Position numbers and translations under genes: made by a program. Shown here in pieces: positions 53,249-61,358 of a DNA stretch of 64,000 bases. Position 1 is the stretch's first letter. Each line of letters begins with the position of its first letter. This DNA comes from Paenibacillus sp. V4I7 (GTDB lineage: Bacteria; Bacillota; Bacilli; Paenibacillales; NBRC-103111), in contig NZ_JAUSZD010000002.1 in the NCBI RefSeq assembly GCF_030817275.1, forward strand, positions 2,728,001-2,792,000, read 5' to 3'. The notes beneath the pieces are model-generated. The model was not told the DNA's origin. It searched no databases and worked only from the letters and a program-made list of their open reading frames with translations.

Positions 53249-53724
53249 CCTGCTCTATTATTTAACCTTTGCGTCCGCAATGGGATCCGGCTTGCTTGCT
53301 GGCATATTTTTTACCTTCTCGGCATTCATAATGACCTCGATAGCCCGGCTTCCGGCAGAGCAAGGCATATCTGCCATGCAGTCCATCAATACCACTATCT
53401 TACAATCGTTGTTTATCTTGGTCTTCATGGGCACAACCTTTCTAAGCATCATCCTGGGAATAGCATCATCCATCAAATTAGGTACGGTTGGAGCAGCATA
53501 TGTGCTTACAGGCAGTCTGCTCATTTTCGTCGGCGCATTTCTGGTGACAATCGTATTTAACGTACCCCTAAAACGATACCTTAGCCTCTGTGACTTCAGG
53601 GAATCCCGAGGGAACTCGAGTGTGGAGAGAATATCTTGCCGGTTGGATGCCCTGGAATCATGTACGAACGATAGCTTCAATCGCTGCTCTGGCTTGTTTT
53701 ATCATCGCTCTTCGCAAATGGTAG
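53241..53724 (+). pseudogene. DUF1772 (anthrone-oxygenase-like) membrane protein, +1 frameshift
   Basis: The first 110 codons give a four-helix DUF1772 protein up to VFNVPL. There an AAAA run (53570-53573) puts the rest out of frame. With one A removed the protein continues NDTLASVTSGNPEGTRVWRE, then YLAGWMPWNHVRTIASIAAL, the conserved DUF1772 end, stopping at 53724. As sequenced, translation ends at 53750 with an unrelated tail. It is either a true mutation or a base-calling error. The gene overlaps the hydrolase gene by eight bases. Confidence 0.85.
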
Positions 53725-53783
53725 GCTCTATGTTGAATTTCTCTGCCTAAAATTACACACCCGTCAGTTGGAGAGAGATTCAA

Positions 53784-53895
53784 CTAACGCGGAACGTTTG
53801 TTCAGTCAACAACAAACTATAGCTTAATAAACATAAGGAGAAGGCTGCCGACAGGAATGGATCGGCAGCCTTCTCAGTTAACAGGCAGGCTAACA
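53784..53895 (+). repeat. Near full-length copy of the dispersed repeat
   Basis: CTAACGCGGAACG, then AACTATAGCTTAATAAA, a perfect 14-bp stem GAGAAGGCTGCCGA / TCGGCAGCCTTCTC, and the tail GTTAACAGGCAGGCTAACA. It contains all modules of the family. It lies between the DUF1772 remnant and the NUDIX gene. Confidence 0.88.
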
Positions 53896-53936
53896 TGGTG
53901 GAAAATGCCATATCGAAGATGAGTGGGGGTGACAGA

Positions 53937-54398
53937 ATGAGCGAATATATTCGGGAATTACGTTCATTAGTTGGAACAATACCTTTAATTCTAGTTGGTG
54001 CAGTTGTTATCATTCAAAACGATAACCACCAAATTCTTTTGCAACATCGTAAAGATAGTAATTGGGGATTACCAGGCGGTCTTATGGAGCCAGGGGAGTC
54101 ATTGGAGGAAACAGCAACTAGGGAAGTATACGAGGAAACTGGGTTAACCTTAAATCGTTTAACCTTGTTGGAGTTATTTTCTGGTCCAGATCTTTATTTA
54201 AAACTAAAAAATGGAGACGAACTTTATTCAGTAACAGCACTGTATCTTTGCAATGATTACAAAGGAGAATTGGTGAGCGATTCATCCGAATCACATGAGG
54301 TAAGTTTTTGTGATGTGGACGATCTTCCGAGTTTAAATCCTGCAAATACTATTTACCTCGCAAAGTATTTAGAATCTGATTTACTTCGTAAAAGGTAA
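53937..54398 (+). CDS. NUDIX hydrolase
   Basis: This 153-aa protein has a complete Nudix box, G-x5-E-x7-R-E-x2-E-E-x-G-L, at residues 48-70 (GLMEPGESLEETATREVYEE, then TGL). WGLPGG precedes it. The ATG at 53937 follows GGGGGTGA by four bases; the upstream ATG at 53895 lacks a site. Nudix enzymes hydrolyse nucleoside diphosphate derivatives; a MutT-like cleaning role is possible, but the substrate cannot be told. It is transcribed alone. Confidence 0.9.
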   Translation: MSEYIRELRSLVGTIPLILVGAVVIIQNDNHQILLQHRKDSNWGLPGGLMEPGESLEETATREVYEETGLTLNRLTLLELFSGPDLYLKLKNGDELYSVTALYLCNDYKGELVSDSSESHEVSFCDVDDLPSLNPANTIYLAKYLESDLLRKR

Positions 54399-54575
54399 AC
54401 GAATGAATGGACTGCTTTTTATTACATCCTGTTGATGGCCAAAAATTGTGAGAAGAAACGGGCAGCAGGATAGTTTGGTACTTACTTGAACTTTACCAAG
54501 CATTTCGAACAGCCATTTAGTAATATAAGCATATAAAGTCAACCGCAAGAAAGTTTGAAGCAAAGGGGGATTAAA

Positions 54576-55283
54576 TTGAATAACGTAGATACTGCGGTTT
54601 TAAATAATATTGTTTGGTGTGGGATTGTTTGTGAGTTGCATGGACTTACTCAAATTTCAAGTGAGCGTGTATGGGGACTGCTTTCTAAAGCACCCGAACT
54701 ATACCCCGATATCATTACTTCAAGCAGTCATGCAACGAGTGAAGAAGTGATAAATTTTATAGGTAATAGAGAAATATTCAGTATAAAAGATAGTTTTGCT
54801 AATCTTAATATAGTGCCATTTGGTTTTAAAGTATTATTTGAGGCGAAATGGATTTGTCATTCACCGGTTGCCGATGTTGATTACGTTCAAACGGAATGGA
54901 CCGTTGTTTCGTCAGAGAAAGATTTAGCAAAGTGGGCCTTTGCAAGCGGATTGCAAAAAGTGATAAAAGCAAAACTATTAGATCAAAAAGATGTGAAAAT
55001 CTTTATGCACGAGGTAAATGGTGAATTATCAGGATTCATAGCTAACTTGAGTGCTAATGCTGTGGGGATATCCAATGTATTTTCAAATAGTAATAAAATT
55101 ATTTGGTCAGATATTGTTCCAATTGTTTCTACCTATTTCCCTGGGATACCGATGGTGGGTTATGAAAACGGCGATGATCTAACATCAGCACTCTTATCTG
55201 GATGGACACCAATAGGTCCACTTCGAGTATGGATTAAATCAAATGATTGTGAAAAGCAATTGCTACGGCCAGCCTGTATGTGA
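54576..55283 (+). CDS. GNAT-like hypothetical protein
   Basis: This 235-aa protein starts at TTG (54576) after AAAGGGGGA. The N-terminal part (1-120) is unrecognised. The C-terminal part (GFIANLSANAVGISNVFSNS, then FPGIPMVGYENGDDL and GWTPIGPLRVWI) resembles the end of GNAT-type acetyltransferase-like proteins, where the last strands pack on the cofactor. The canonical acetyl-CoA motif Q/R-x2-G-x-G/A is not seen, so it may be inactive or use another ligand. A strong terminator follows. Confidence 0.5.
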   Translation: MNNVDTAVLNNIVWCGIVCELHGLTQISSERVWGLLSKAPELYPDIITSSSHATSEEVINFIGNREIFSIKDSFANLNIVPFGFKVLFEAKWICHSPVADVDYVQTEWTVVSSEKDLAKWAFASGLQKVIKAKLLDQKDVKIFMHEVNGELSGFIANLSANAVGISNVFSNSNKIIWSDIVPIVSTYFPGIPMVGYENGDDLTSALLSGWTPIGPLRVWIKSNDCEKQLLRPACM

Positions 55284-55300
55284 CCCTCATATAAGCACAG

Positions 55301-55329
55301 AAAAGAGCCCAATTTCATTGGGCTCTTTT
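55301..55329 (+). terminator. Intrinsic terminator
   Basis: AAAAGAGCCCAAT and ATTGGGCTCTTTT form a perfect 13-bp stem with a 3-base loop. Confidence 0.95.
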
Positions 55330-55445
55330 GAATTTTCGCGTAACTAGCTGCAGCGGACCTGATCAGAGCGAGTCATTTGCACATCACTGACCTAAATGGC
55401 CGTCTTCGACGGCTGCTATAACTCTCATTAACTTTTAGTATCCCT

Positions 55446-56017
55446 TTATGACCTAACTAAACCAGACAAATGTCTGGCAGCTTGGTCAGCATCTTTGTAG
55501 GCTTCTTCTATTACGATTTCCCGATTTCTAATGGCAGTACCTTGAGCTCTAATAATTTGATAATCTTCAATCCCTAAAAAATTGAACATGGATTTCAGAT
55601 ATTTGTGTGAGTATTCAACCTCTGTATACCAATCGTTATTTGTATAAATTGAGCCGCTTCCCTGAATAACTAAGAGGCTTCTGCCGTCATTTAATAAGCC
55701 TACGGAGCCATTTTCGGTAAATTTATAGGTCTCACGAGGAATAATGATGTTATCTATTGCTTAAGAAGTTCAACTGTCCGATCTAATACTAGTTGATCTT
55801 CATTGCTAAGTGGTTCTCCTTTTGTTAGTCTTTCTCTTGCATTTAATAGTGTCCGATCTACCATGGGAATATGAATATCGTATAAATTGATCTATTCAAT
55901 AGTTTCCATTGGGTTTAGTTCCTTATACGTTTTTAAAAATTTATTCAAAACCAGTAATGTATAAGAGTCTATTGAATCCACTTTCGGATGGGCATTAATA
56001 ATAAGTGTTTTGGTCAT
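55446..56017 (-). pseudogene. FMN-dependent NADH-azoreductase/quinone reductase remnant
   Basis: From a leftward ATG at 56017 the frame reads MTKTLIINAHPKVDSIDSYT, the normal start of AzoR-like flavodoxin-fold enzymes. It is then broken by stops near 55890 and 55760 and lacks the central flavin-binding segment. It resumes as IIPRETYKFTENGSVGLLND, followed by YTEVEYSHKYLKSMFNFLGI and ends near 55446. At least two disruptions exist. It is divergent from an Rrf2 regulator, a usual partner of such reductases. Confidence 0.75.
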
Positions 56018-56053
56018 AGTAATATCTCCTAATGGGTGAAGGTATGTACAGAT

Positions 56054-56089
56054 TTGACATTTTTTTTTATATCTTAATATAAATATTAA
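56054..56089 (+). promoter_or_regulatory. Promoter and palindromic operator of the Rrf2 gene
   Basis: TTGACA (56054-56059), an 18-bp spacer and TATAAA (56078-56083). The palindrome TTAATAT-AA-ATATTAA (56074-56089) covers the -10. A near-identical site recurs at 57371-57386. Confidence 0.7.
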
Positions 56090-56119
56090 CTAAAGTTCGT
56101 TCTAAGGAGTAGGTTTTTC

Positions 56120-56620
56120 ATGCAGTATAGTATTGGTGTTGAATATGCACTGCACTGCCTTGTATATTTAATCGAAGTTCCACCAGATTCCAGCATTGGT
56201 ATAAAAGAACTTTCCGCTTTTCAAGGAATTTCTGAAACGTACCTCTCTAAGATGTTTGGCAAATTAACAAAGGCTGGCATCGTTAAATCCATTCCTGGTG
56301 TTAAGGGCGGTTATAGTTTGTCCAAATCTCCAGAAGAAATTTCATTTTTGGACGTAATCGATGCAATTGAAGGCACAAATCCTATTTTTCAATGCAAAAA
56401 CATAATTGCAAACGGCATTCTGTACCAAGATAAAGAGTGTACGTCTTGTACAGCAGATACGCCTCCTTGCACGATAAATTTAGTTATGCTAGAGGCAGAA
56501 GAACACATGAGGTCGTTTCTGCGAAGCAAGACGCTAAAATGGCTGAATGAGGATTTGGAGCGCGTCCTGCCAAGACAAATACGCAACGATACACGAAAAT
56601 ATTTTTCAGCGCCAAAGTAG
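56120..56620 (+). CDS. Rrf2 family transcriptional regulator
   Basis: This 166-aa protein has an N-terminal winged helix (1-70: SIGVEYALHCLVYL, then ISETYLSKMFGKLTKAGIV and GVKGGYSLSKSPEEIS), the IEG motif and four cysteines at about 92, 107, 110 and 117, which could bind an iron-sulfur cluster or act in thiol sensing. Rrf2 proteins of this kind (YwnA/IscR/NsrR relatives) respond to redox or electrophile stress. It is divergent from the azoreductase remnant, and its operator sequence also occurs before the flavoprotein gene at 57408, so it may control both. Confidence 0.88.
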   Translation: MQYSIGVEYALHCLVYLIEVPPDSSIGIKELSAFQGISETYLSKMFGKLTKAGIVKSIPGVKGGYSLSKSPEEISFLDVIDAIEGTNPIFQCKNIIANGILYQDKECTSCTADTPPCTINLVMLEAEEHMRSFLRSKTLKWLNEDLERVLPRQIRNDTRKYFSAPK

Positions 56621-56712
56621 TTGGTTATTAATCACGTACTCAGATGAAGACATCGTATATGTGAAACATCCTAATAAATTGATTGGATGGGCTACTCAAA
56701 GAAAACAAAAAA

Positions 56713-56875
56713 ACGGGCTTCTTGTATTTTTTTATCGGCTGTTCCTGCAGTTGGATGATAAATGATCTTATGCCCTTCGGGGACATAAATCACTTCTTGG
56801 CGCTGCCACATTGCTTTGAATTCCTGACTAATGCCCGATAACTCAAGAATTTGCTCAGACCACCAAGTATATAGT
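56713..56875 (-). pseudogene. MmyB-like HTH regulator, C-terminal fragment
   Basis: A leftward frame without a start reads WWSEQILELSGISQEFKAMW, then VIYVPEGHKIIYHPTAG, resembling the MmyB-like ligand-binding domain of XRE regulators (W-x-H-x-V ... HP-x-x-G). The DNA-binding half is absent. Confidence 0.5.
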
Positions 56876-56885
56876 TAATGATTGA

Positions 56886-56937
56886 GCTAACGAGAAACGA
56901 TAGTAATGGAGCTTGCCTCGCGGCAACTCATTTTTTT
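56886..56937 (+). repeat. Dispersed repeat copy with terminator hairpin
   Basis: CTAACGAGAAACGATAGTAA is followed by GAG-C-TTGCC / GGCAA-CTC and T7. It closely resembles the tagA copy at 10697. Confidence 0.8.
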
Positions 56938-57087
56938 GTTCATTCAAGTAAACCGAGGGACGGACAGGATAGCGCAAAAGCTGCTTGGATACTGGGAAAT
57001 GAGCGATTGTATGGAATAAATGCTTGCCTTTCAGAAACATTAGAGTTATTATGGATTCATAAAGTCGTTAATGTAGATGCTGAATGA

Positions 57088-57273
57088 AATATTCCAGGCG
57101 CAAACGGTGGATACCGCCTCAGACAGAAGCAGGATGATATCTCCTTTCTCGATATCATCCATGCGATCGAAGGGACCGCTTCTTTGTTCGAAAGCAGCCT
57201 GAATCACGGAAGCGAATGTCTGATCCAGCAGGTTGTGATCGATGCCGAACGTCAGATGGAGCAGTATCTGTAG
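57088..57273 (+). pseudogene. Rrf2 family regulator, C-terminal fragment
   Basis: The frame after a stop at 57085 reads IPGANGGYRLRQKQDDISFL, then DIIHAIEGTASLFES and ends with QMEQYL, the second half of an Rrf2 protein without the sensing cysteines. It lies just before the flavoprotein gene and may be the former local regulator of it. Confidence 0.75.
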
Positions 57274-57370
57274 AACAAAAAAATAGCGGATTTGTCGAAA
57301 TTAATCAAACGGAGTAAGGATCCGTCATTTTTACAAAAGTTATTAAAGATATAATAAATCTATTATGTCT

Positions 57371-57386
57371 CTAATATAAATATTGA
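57371..57386 (+). promoter_or_regulatory. Second copy of the Rrf2 palindrome
   Basis: CTAATAT-AA-ATATTGA lies 22 bases before the flavoprotein gene. Thirteen consecutive bases (TAATATAAATATT) are identical to the site at 56074-56089. Confidence 0.6.
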
Positions 57387-57407
57387 AAAGCGAAAGGGAG
57401 AATCAGG

Positions 57408-58322
57408 ATGACTCACGATTGTGCTATTATCGGCGGAGGACCGGCAGGTCTAAATGCTGCTCTTGTACTAGGCAGGGCAAGAAAAAATGTGGTGGTTATT
57501 GATGAAGGGCGTCCGCGAAATGGGGTTGCTCGTCAGACCCACGGCTTTCTTACTAGAGATCATATAAGTCCAAGCGAATTTAGGCGAATTGCGAAGGAAC
57601 AAATTAGATCATATCCATCCGTTTACTTTGTGGAGGATACTGCGGTATCGATCACGGGAACCGATGGTTGTTTTCAAATTACGACTGCACGAGGACAGAC
57701 CTATCGAAGCAAAAAGCTGCTCTTTGCAGTAGGTATGAAGGACCTCCCAGTGGATATTAAAGGGCTGGCAGATGTATATGGTAAAAGCGCCTTTATCTGC
57801 CCGTATTGTGATGGCTGGGAACTTAGAGAGCAACCGCTTGTCTTAATTGTCAAGGGAGCGGATGCACTACACATGGCCAAAATAATATCTGGATGGTCGA
57901 ATCATTTTACAATCTGTACCAATGGTCCTGATGAAATGACGGACGCACAACGTGAGGAACTAAATCAACATAACGTTCCTGTATTTGACACACCGATCCA
58001 GTCTGTCGAATCTAACGACGGCATGGTGCAGCAAGTTGTTCTGGAGGACGGTACAAGAATCCCATGCACTGGGATATTTTTTAGACCGAAGCTTATTACC
58101 GGATCAGACCAGCCGCAAGTAATAGGTTGCCAGATCACGGAAGCAGGGACTGTCATCGTTGATAATTTCGGTAAAACGAATGTTCCTGGCGTCTTTAGTG
58201 CCGGTGATGCAGCATCGCAACTTCATCAGGCCATTACAGCTGCTTCTTTGGGCTCATTGGCAGGTGTGGGCATTAACAATGAACTGAATGAAGAGGCTTG
58301 GAATAAACCTTTTTCTCATTAA
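57408..58322 (+). CDS. Thioredoxin-reductase-like FAD/NAD(P) oxidoreductase
   Basis: The protein has 304 aa. The FAD dinucleotide-binding loop is GGGPAGLNAALVLGRA (9-24), a redox-active-type Cys131-Pro-Tyr-Cys134 follows, and VPGVFSAGDAA marks the second FAD motif. The NADPH-binding loop in the middle is degenerate (LIVKGADALHMAK instead of GxGxxA), so it may use another donor or act as a ferredoxin-type or prokaryotic disulfide oxidoreductase. The putative Rrf2 operator precedes the start, and AAAGGGAG gives the ribosome site. It is probably part of a thiol or electrophile stress response. Confidence 0.85.
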   Translation: MTHDCAIIGGGPAGLNAALVLGRARKNVVVIDEGRPRNGVARQTHGFLTRDHISPSEFRRIAKEQIRSYPSVYFVEDTAVSITGTDGCFQITTARGQTYRSKKLLFAVGMKDLPVDIKGLADVYGKSAFICPYCDGWELREQPLVLIVKGADALHMAKIISGWSNHFTICTNGPDEMTDAQREELNQHNVPVFDTPIQSVESNDGMVQQVVLEDGTRIPCTGIFFRPKLITGSDQPQVIGCQITEAGTVIVDNFGKTNVPGVFSAGDAASQLHQAITAASLGSLAGVGINNELNEEAWNKPFSH

Positions 58323-58374
58323 CCGGTGATTTTAGCGAGTCTGCAATCTGTGAACAGAATAAGAGTCTATAGAT

Positions 58375-58948
58375 GGGTCTAAAGGTCAGCAAATTTATGA
58401 AGAAGAAACGCCGTTTGTGCCGATAGATCCGCAAAAAGATCGCGTCATGATTAACGAACAGATACGAAAAGCAGGTGTGGAACAGGGCATACGGAGTATC
58501 GTGATCGTACCAAGTATGATCTATGGAACTGCGCTTGGCCTTCCAAGGGAAAGTGTTCACCTGCCGCTTATCATCCGAAAATCCAAGGAAATGGGCGCGG
58601 GCGTCTATATCGGTAAGGGTGTAAACCGCTGGTCCAATGTTCATATTAAAGATCTAGCGAAGTTGTACCTGCTTGCTGTAGAGAAGGCTCCGTCCGCATC
58701 CTACTTCTATGCGGAAAATGGGGAAGAATCTTTCGGTCAACTGGCCAAATTCGTAAGTAGAGCCCTGGGATATGGAGGGCAAACGGTCAGTTGGTCATTT
58801 GACGAAGCCGTCGGGGAATTGGGGGGGATTCGCACAGTTTGCACTCGCTACCAACAGCCGGGTTCGTGCTGTTCATGCCCGGAATCTACTTGGCTGGAAG
58901 CCGGTGGGAGAATCGATCCAATCTTGGATTTCCCAGAGCGTGAAGTAA
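58375..58948 (+). pseudogene. NAD-dependent epimerase/dehydratase, truncated and frameshifted
   Basis: The 5' half with the NAD-binding loop is missing. The frame reads GQQIYEEETPFVPIDPQKDR, then SIVIVPSMIYGTALGLPRES and WSNVHIKDLAKLYLLAVEKA, all typical of extended SDRs. At a G7 run (58821-58827) the frame shifts. With one G removed the protein would continue GGFAQFALATNSRVRAVHAR, then NLLGWKPVGESIQSWI, ending at 58948. As sequenced it continues to 58974 with an unrelated tail. Confidence 0.85.
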
Positions 58949-59359
58949 GCAAGCGATTGATGTTAGAAGCTTGAGATATAGGGATGTATCGAGTGGATGG
59001 ATGGCCTTTCGCTGATACTGAAAGTTAGGCTGCCGGTGATAAAATCGGTGACCTGTTGTGCTAATGGGCAGGTCTAACATGCCTGCGCATGCGGATCGGT
59101 CTCCTGCGAGCTGCTGGAGAGCACCGATTTGTCTCAGGTAGAGATCGGCTCCTATTGTGAGAGCTAGGAGCTGAAGGAACGCTGCGATTTGAGAATGAAA
59201 AAGATAATGTTGTGTACAGGTTCGGCAAAATTCACCTATTCCTTGGCGGTATCCTTTTTAGGCTGTTTTAGCGTTACCCTCCCCTTATAACTCAGATTAC
59301 CAACGAATGATTAAATTAGAATGGTAAATTCAGGATAAATATGGAGGTCTGACGCTGAA
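58949..59359. other. Region without a supported gene
   Basis: It holds a diverged repeat tail at 59027-59081. The remainder (59082-59359) has several GC-rich hairpin-like stretches near 59090-59170, but no frame that I can support. Confidence 0.5.
59027..59081 (+). repeat. Diverged dispersed repeat (hairpin and tail)
   Basis: AGGCTGCCG ... CGGTGACCT is followed by GCTAATGGGCAGGTCTAACA, comparable with the hairpin at 62164 and the tail at 53878. Confidence 0.5.
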
Positions 59360-60388
59360 ATGAGAAAACGCATCTGTGTTGTTTTACTGTTTATGTTTGC
59401 TTTTTGTTTATTAATGAATAGTACATTTGCCGCTGAGCCCGCAAACGAAAATAAGCTCGTCCCTGAAGATGGTGAGTATGGATTTTTTATTTTGGAAATC
59501 GGCAATCCGAAGCTGATTTTCAATGGGAAGACAGAGGAAATTGATCCAGAGTTTAAGACGGCGCCGGTACTAATAGAGGGAACTACCTTACTCCCTATAA
59601 GAATCATTATTGAAAAGCTGGGGGGTACCTTGAAGTGGGACGAAGCCGAGAGTATCATTGACATCAAATACAAAAGCAAAAGAATAATTTTGCAAATCGG
59701 CAATAAAAAGGCCGTTGTGGATAACGAAGAAAAAATGCTTGATGTAGAAGCGGTTATCTTGAACAGCATTACGATGATTCCGCTGCGGTTTGTGGCAGAG
59801 AGCCTCGGCTGTAAGGTATATTGGCACGGGGATAATAAAATATCTATAAGCACAAACGCCTTGAAGGACACGTTTTCCTCTGATCGTTTTAGCACTGAGG
59901 ATTTATCCATATACGATGCGGTCTTGAAAAAGCAGATTCGTCTTGGCATGGCGAAAGAAGAGATCGATAAGTTGTTTGGAATTCAGCCAGAAAAGAATAT
60001 ATTTGGAAAATATAATTATGAGGGGCTCGTAGTATATTACAGGGATGGCAAAGCGGCAGGGCTAATGGTCAGTTCAGAAAATAACTTATCTACAAGGTTT
60101 TCTACGGTCCGAAATGTAAACCTGCTCACCCCCAAGATGTATGTCCAGCAAAAGTATGGGGCGAGTGTTGAAAAGGACAGTGAAGATAGTGATCAGTATG
60201 CCACCTATGTCTTTTGGAAAGAGGATCAAAGCCTAACCGAAACATTAGTCAAGCTGGAATCCTCGTCTTTGTCCAAAGATCCAGTGAGGAACAGGTATTA
60301 CATATCGTTTTTGTTCAATGAAAACAAGCAAAAAACGGTCTCGTACCTACTTATCGGTGACTTTGAGTTTGCGATGTTTTCGAAATAG
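59360..60388 (+). CDS. Exported stalk-domain (copper amine oxidase N-terminal) protein
   Basis: This 342-aa protein has a signal peptide (1-24, MNSTFAAEP). The stalk domain (about 45-170) is marked by APVLIEGTTLLPIRIIIEKLGG and MIPLRFVAESLGCKVYW, the paired motif of this domain. The C-terminal 170 residues are unrecognised and rich in charged residues; IRLGMAKEEIDKLFG resembles a short SmpA/BamE-like helix-strand segment. There is no amine oxidase catalytic domain. It is probably surface-exposed or wall-bound. GGAGGT precedes the ATG by 11 bases, which is long. Confidence 0.85.
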   Translation: MRKRICVVLLFMFAFCLLMNSTFAAEPANENKLVPEDGEYGFFILEIGNPKLIFNGKTEEIDPEFKTAPVLIEGTTLLPIRIIIEKLGGTLKWDEAESIIDIKYKSKRIILQIGNKKAVVDNEEKMLDVEAVILNSITMIPLRFVAESLGCKVYWHGDNKISISTNALKDTFSSDRFSTEDLSIYDAVLKKQIRLGMAKEEIDKLFGIQPEKNIFGKYNYEGLVVYYRDGKAAGLMVSSENNLSTRFSTVRNVNLLTPKMYVQQKYGASVEKDSEDSDQYATYVFWKEDQSLTETLVKLESSSLSKDPVRNRYYISFLFNENKQKTVSYLLIGDFEFAMFSK

Positions 60389-60445
60389 CATCAAACTAGC
60401 AGCATATTTTGTGACTTCTTGTCACTGATTTTTGGGGATTATAAG

Positions 60446-60497
60446 AACGGAAAACTATAGTTTAATATTATAAGGACTGCATCATGGCTGCCCGCTA
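60446..60497 (+). repeat. Dispersed repeat, partial copy
   Basis: GAACGGAAAACTATAGTTTA is followed by GACTGCATCATGGCTGCC, without a perfect hairpin. A separate stem AAGCAGC / GCTGCTT (60535-60560) lies 40 bases further on and may be the working terminator. Confidence 0.6.
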
Positions 60498-60680
60498 CTC
60501 CGCTAAAGATTGGTTTAATTATAAGATGATTAAAAAGCAGCCTCTGTGTAGAAGCTGCTTATTAGTATTGCATTAGTTAGTGGTCTATCACTCTATACAA
60601 TAATGTTATGCTTATCCGGCTGTTTCATCAAGGTCTTCGTTGTAAGCCAATATTCCGTGTTTAAAAGTTTATTGGTTCGA

Positions 60681-60714
60681 CTAACGTGAATGATACATAC
60701 CAGTTAAACGTTAG
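60681..60714 (+). repeat. Ends-only copy of the dispersed repeat
   Basis: CTAACGT ... ACGTTAG forms a perfect 7-bp inverted repeat 34 bases long, with CAGTTAAACGTTAG matching the family tail. The central hairpin is missing, as if deleted. The rest of 60498-60852 holds no gene. Confidence 0.55.
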
Positions 60715-60852
60715 AAACAAGGTTGACCGCTGTGTATAGATGGAGTGGGAGGTTGAATGGCAGAGCTTCAATGAGCCGCCGAAGCAATGAAATAGCAAAC
60801 AGGCTGTGTCAAGTACGGCTGCAGCCTGTCTGTTTGGTTTGGGACAAGCTTA

Positions 60853-61152
60853 TCAAGGGCGTTCCAGCCGGTCTACCCGTCTGTCGAGACGTTCGACCTG
60901 ATTGTTCAGCCTTGTAACCTCACGTTCCAACCGTGTAACTCTTCTTTCCAGCTCACGATCTGCAGGTGGGCCCGGCGGATATATTGGTCCCGGGCCAGGA
61001 CCAGGACCAGGTACAGGGATAAATAGTCTTAAGCCGGCATAAACGAAGTTAGGATCTGTGAGCTGGTTTGCTTGCATAATAGCTTGAACCGTTGTGCCGA
61101 ATCTTGCTGCTATGGACCATAAGGTATCGCCGGGTTGAACAACATAAGTCAT
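60853..61152 (-). CDS. LysM protein with Pro-Gly linker and C-terminal coiled coil
   Basis: This 99-aa protein has one LysM domain (2-46, YVVQPGDTLWSIAARFGTTV), a rigid linker of repeated Gly-Pro (47-68) and a charged heptad-repeat helix (70-99) with Arg/Glu/Leu periodicity. It has no signal peptide or membrane segment, like spore-coat LysM proteins (SafA, YrbA), which are packed during sporulation. The ATG at 61152 follows GCGAGGAA; an upstream start at 61173 has no site. It probably binds peptidoglycan or cortex and self-associates by the coiled coil. Confidence 0.8.
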   Translation of the reverse strand: MTYVVQPGDTLWSIAARFGTTVQAIMQANQLTDPNFVYAGLRLFIPVPGPGPGPGPIYPPGPPADRELERRVTRLEREVTRLNNQVERLDRRVDRLERP

Positions 61153-61358
61153 CGTAAATTCCTCGCTTTGCAAATTATATTAAATCCGATATCATCCTAT
61201 GTGCCTAATGGTCATATTGCCTATGGCATGAGCCTATTTATTAGAAGTACATCCCTGCATTTGAGAATGGGATGCTTGTCGTCCAATTTATTGTGGCTCT
61301 GCGCCATATTCCATGATATATATGAAATGACTCAAATTTGACGAATGGAGTGAGATGA

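Noticed and set aside
56547..56765. 72-codon frame overlapping the end of the Rrf2 gene
   Set aside because: Different frame of a well-supported gene, with no start signal of its own.
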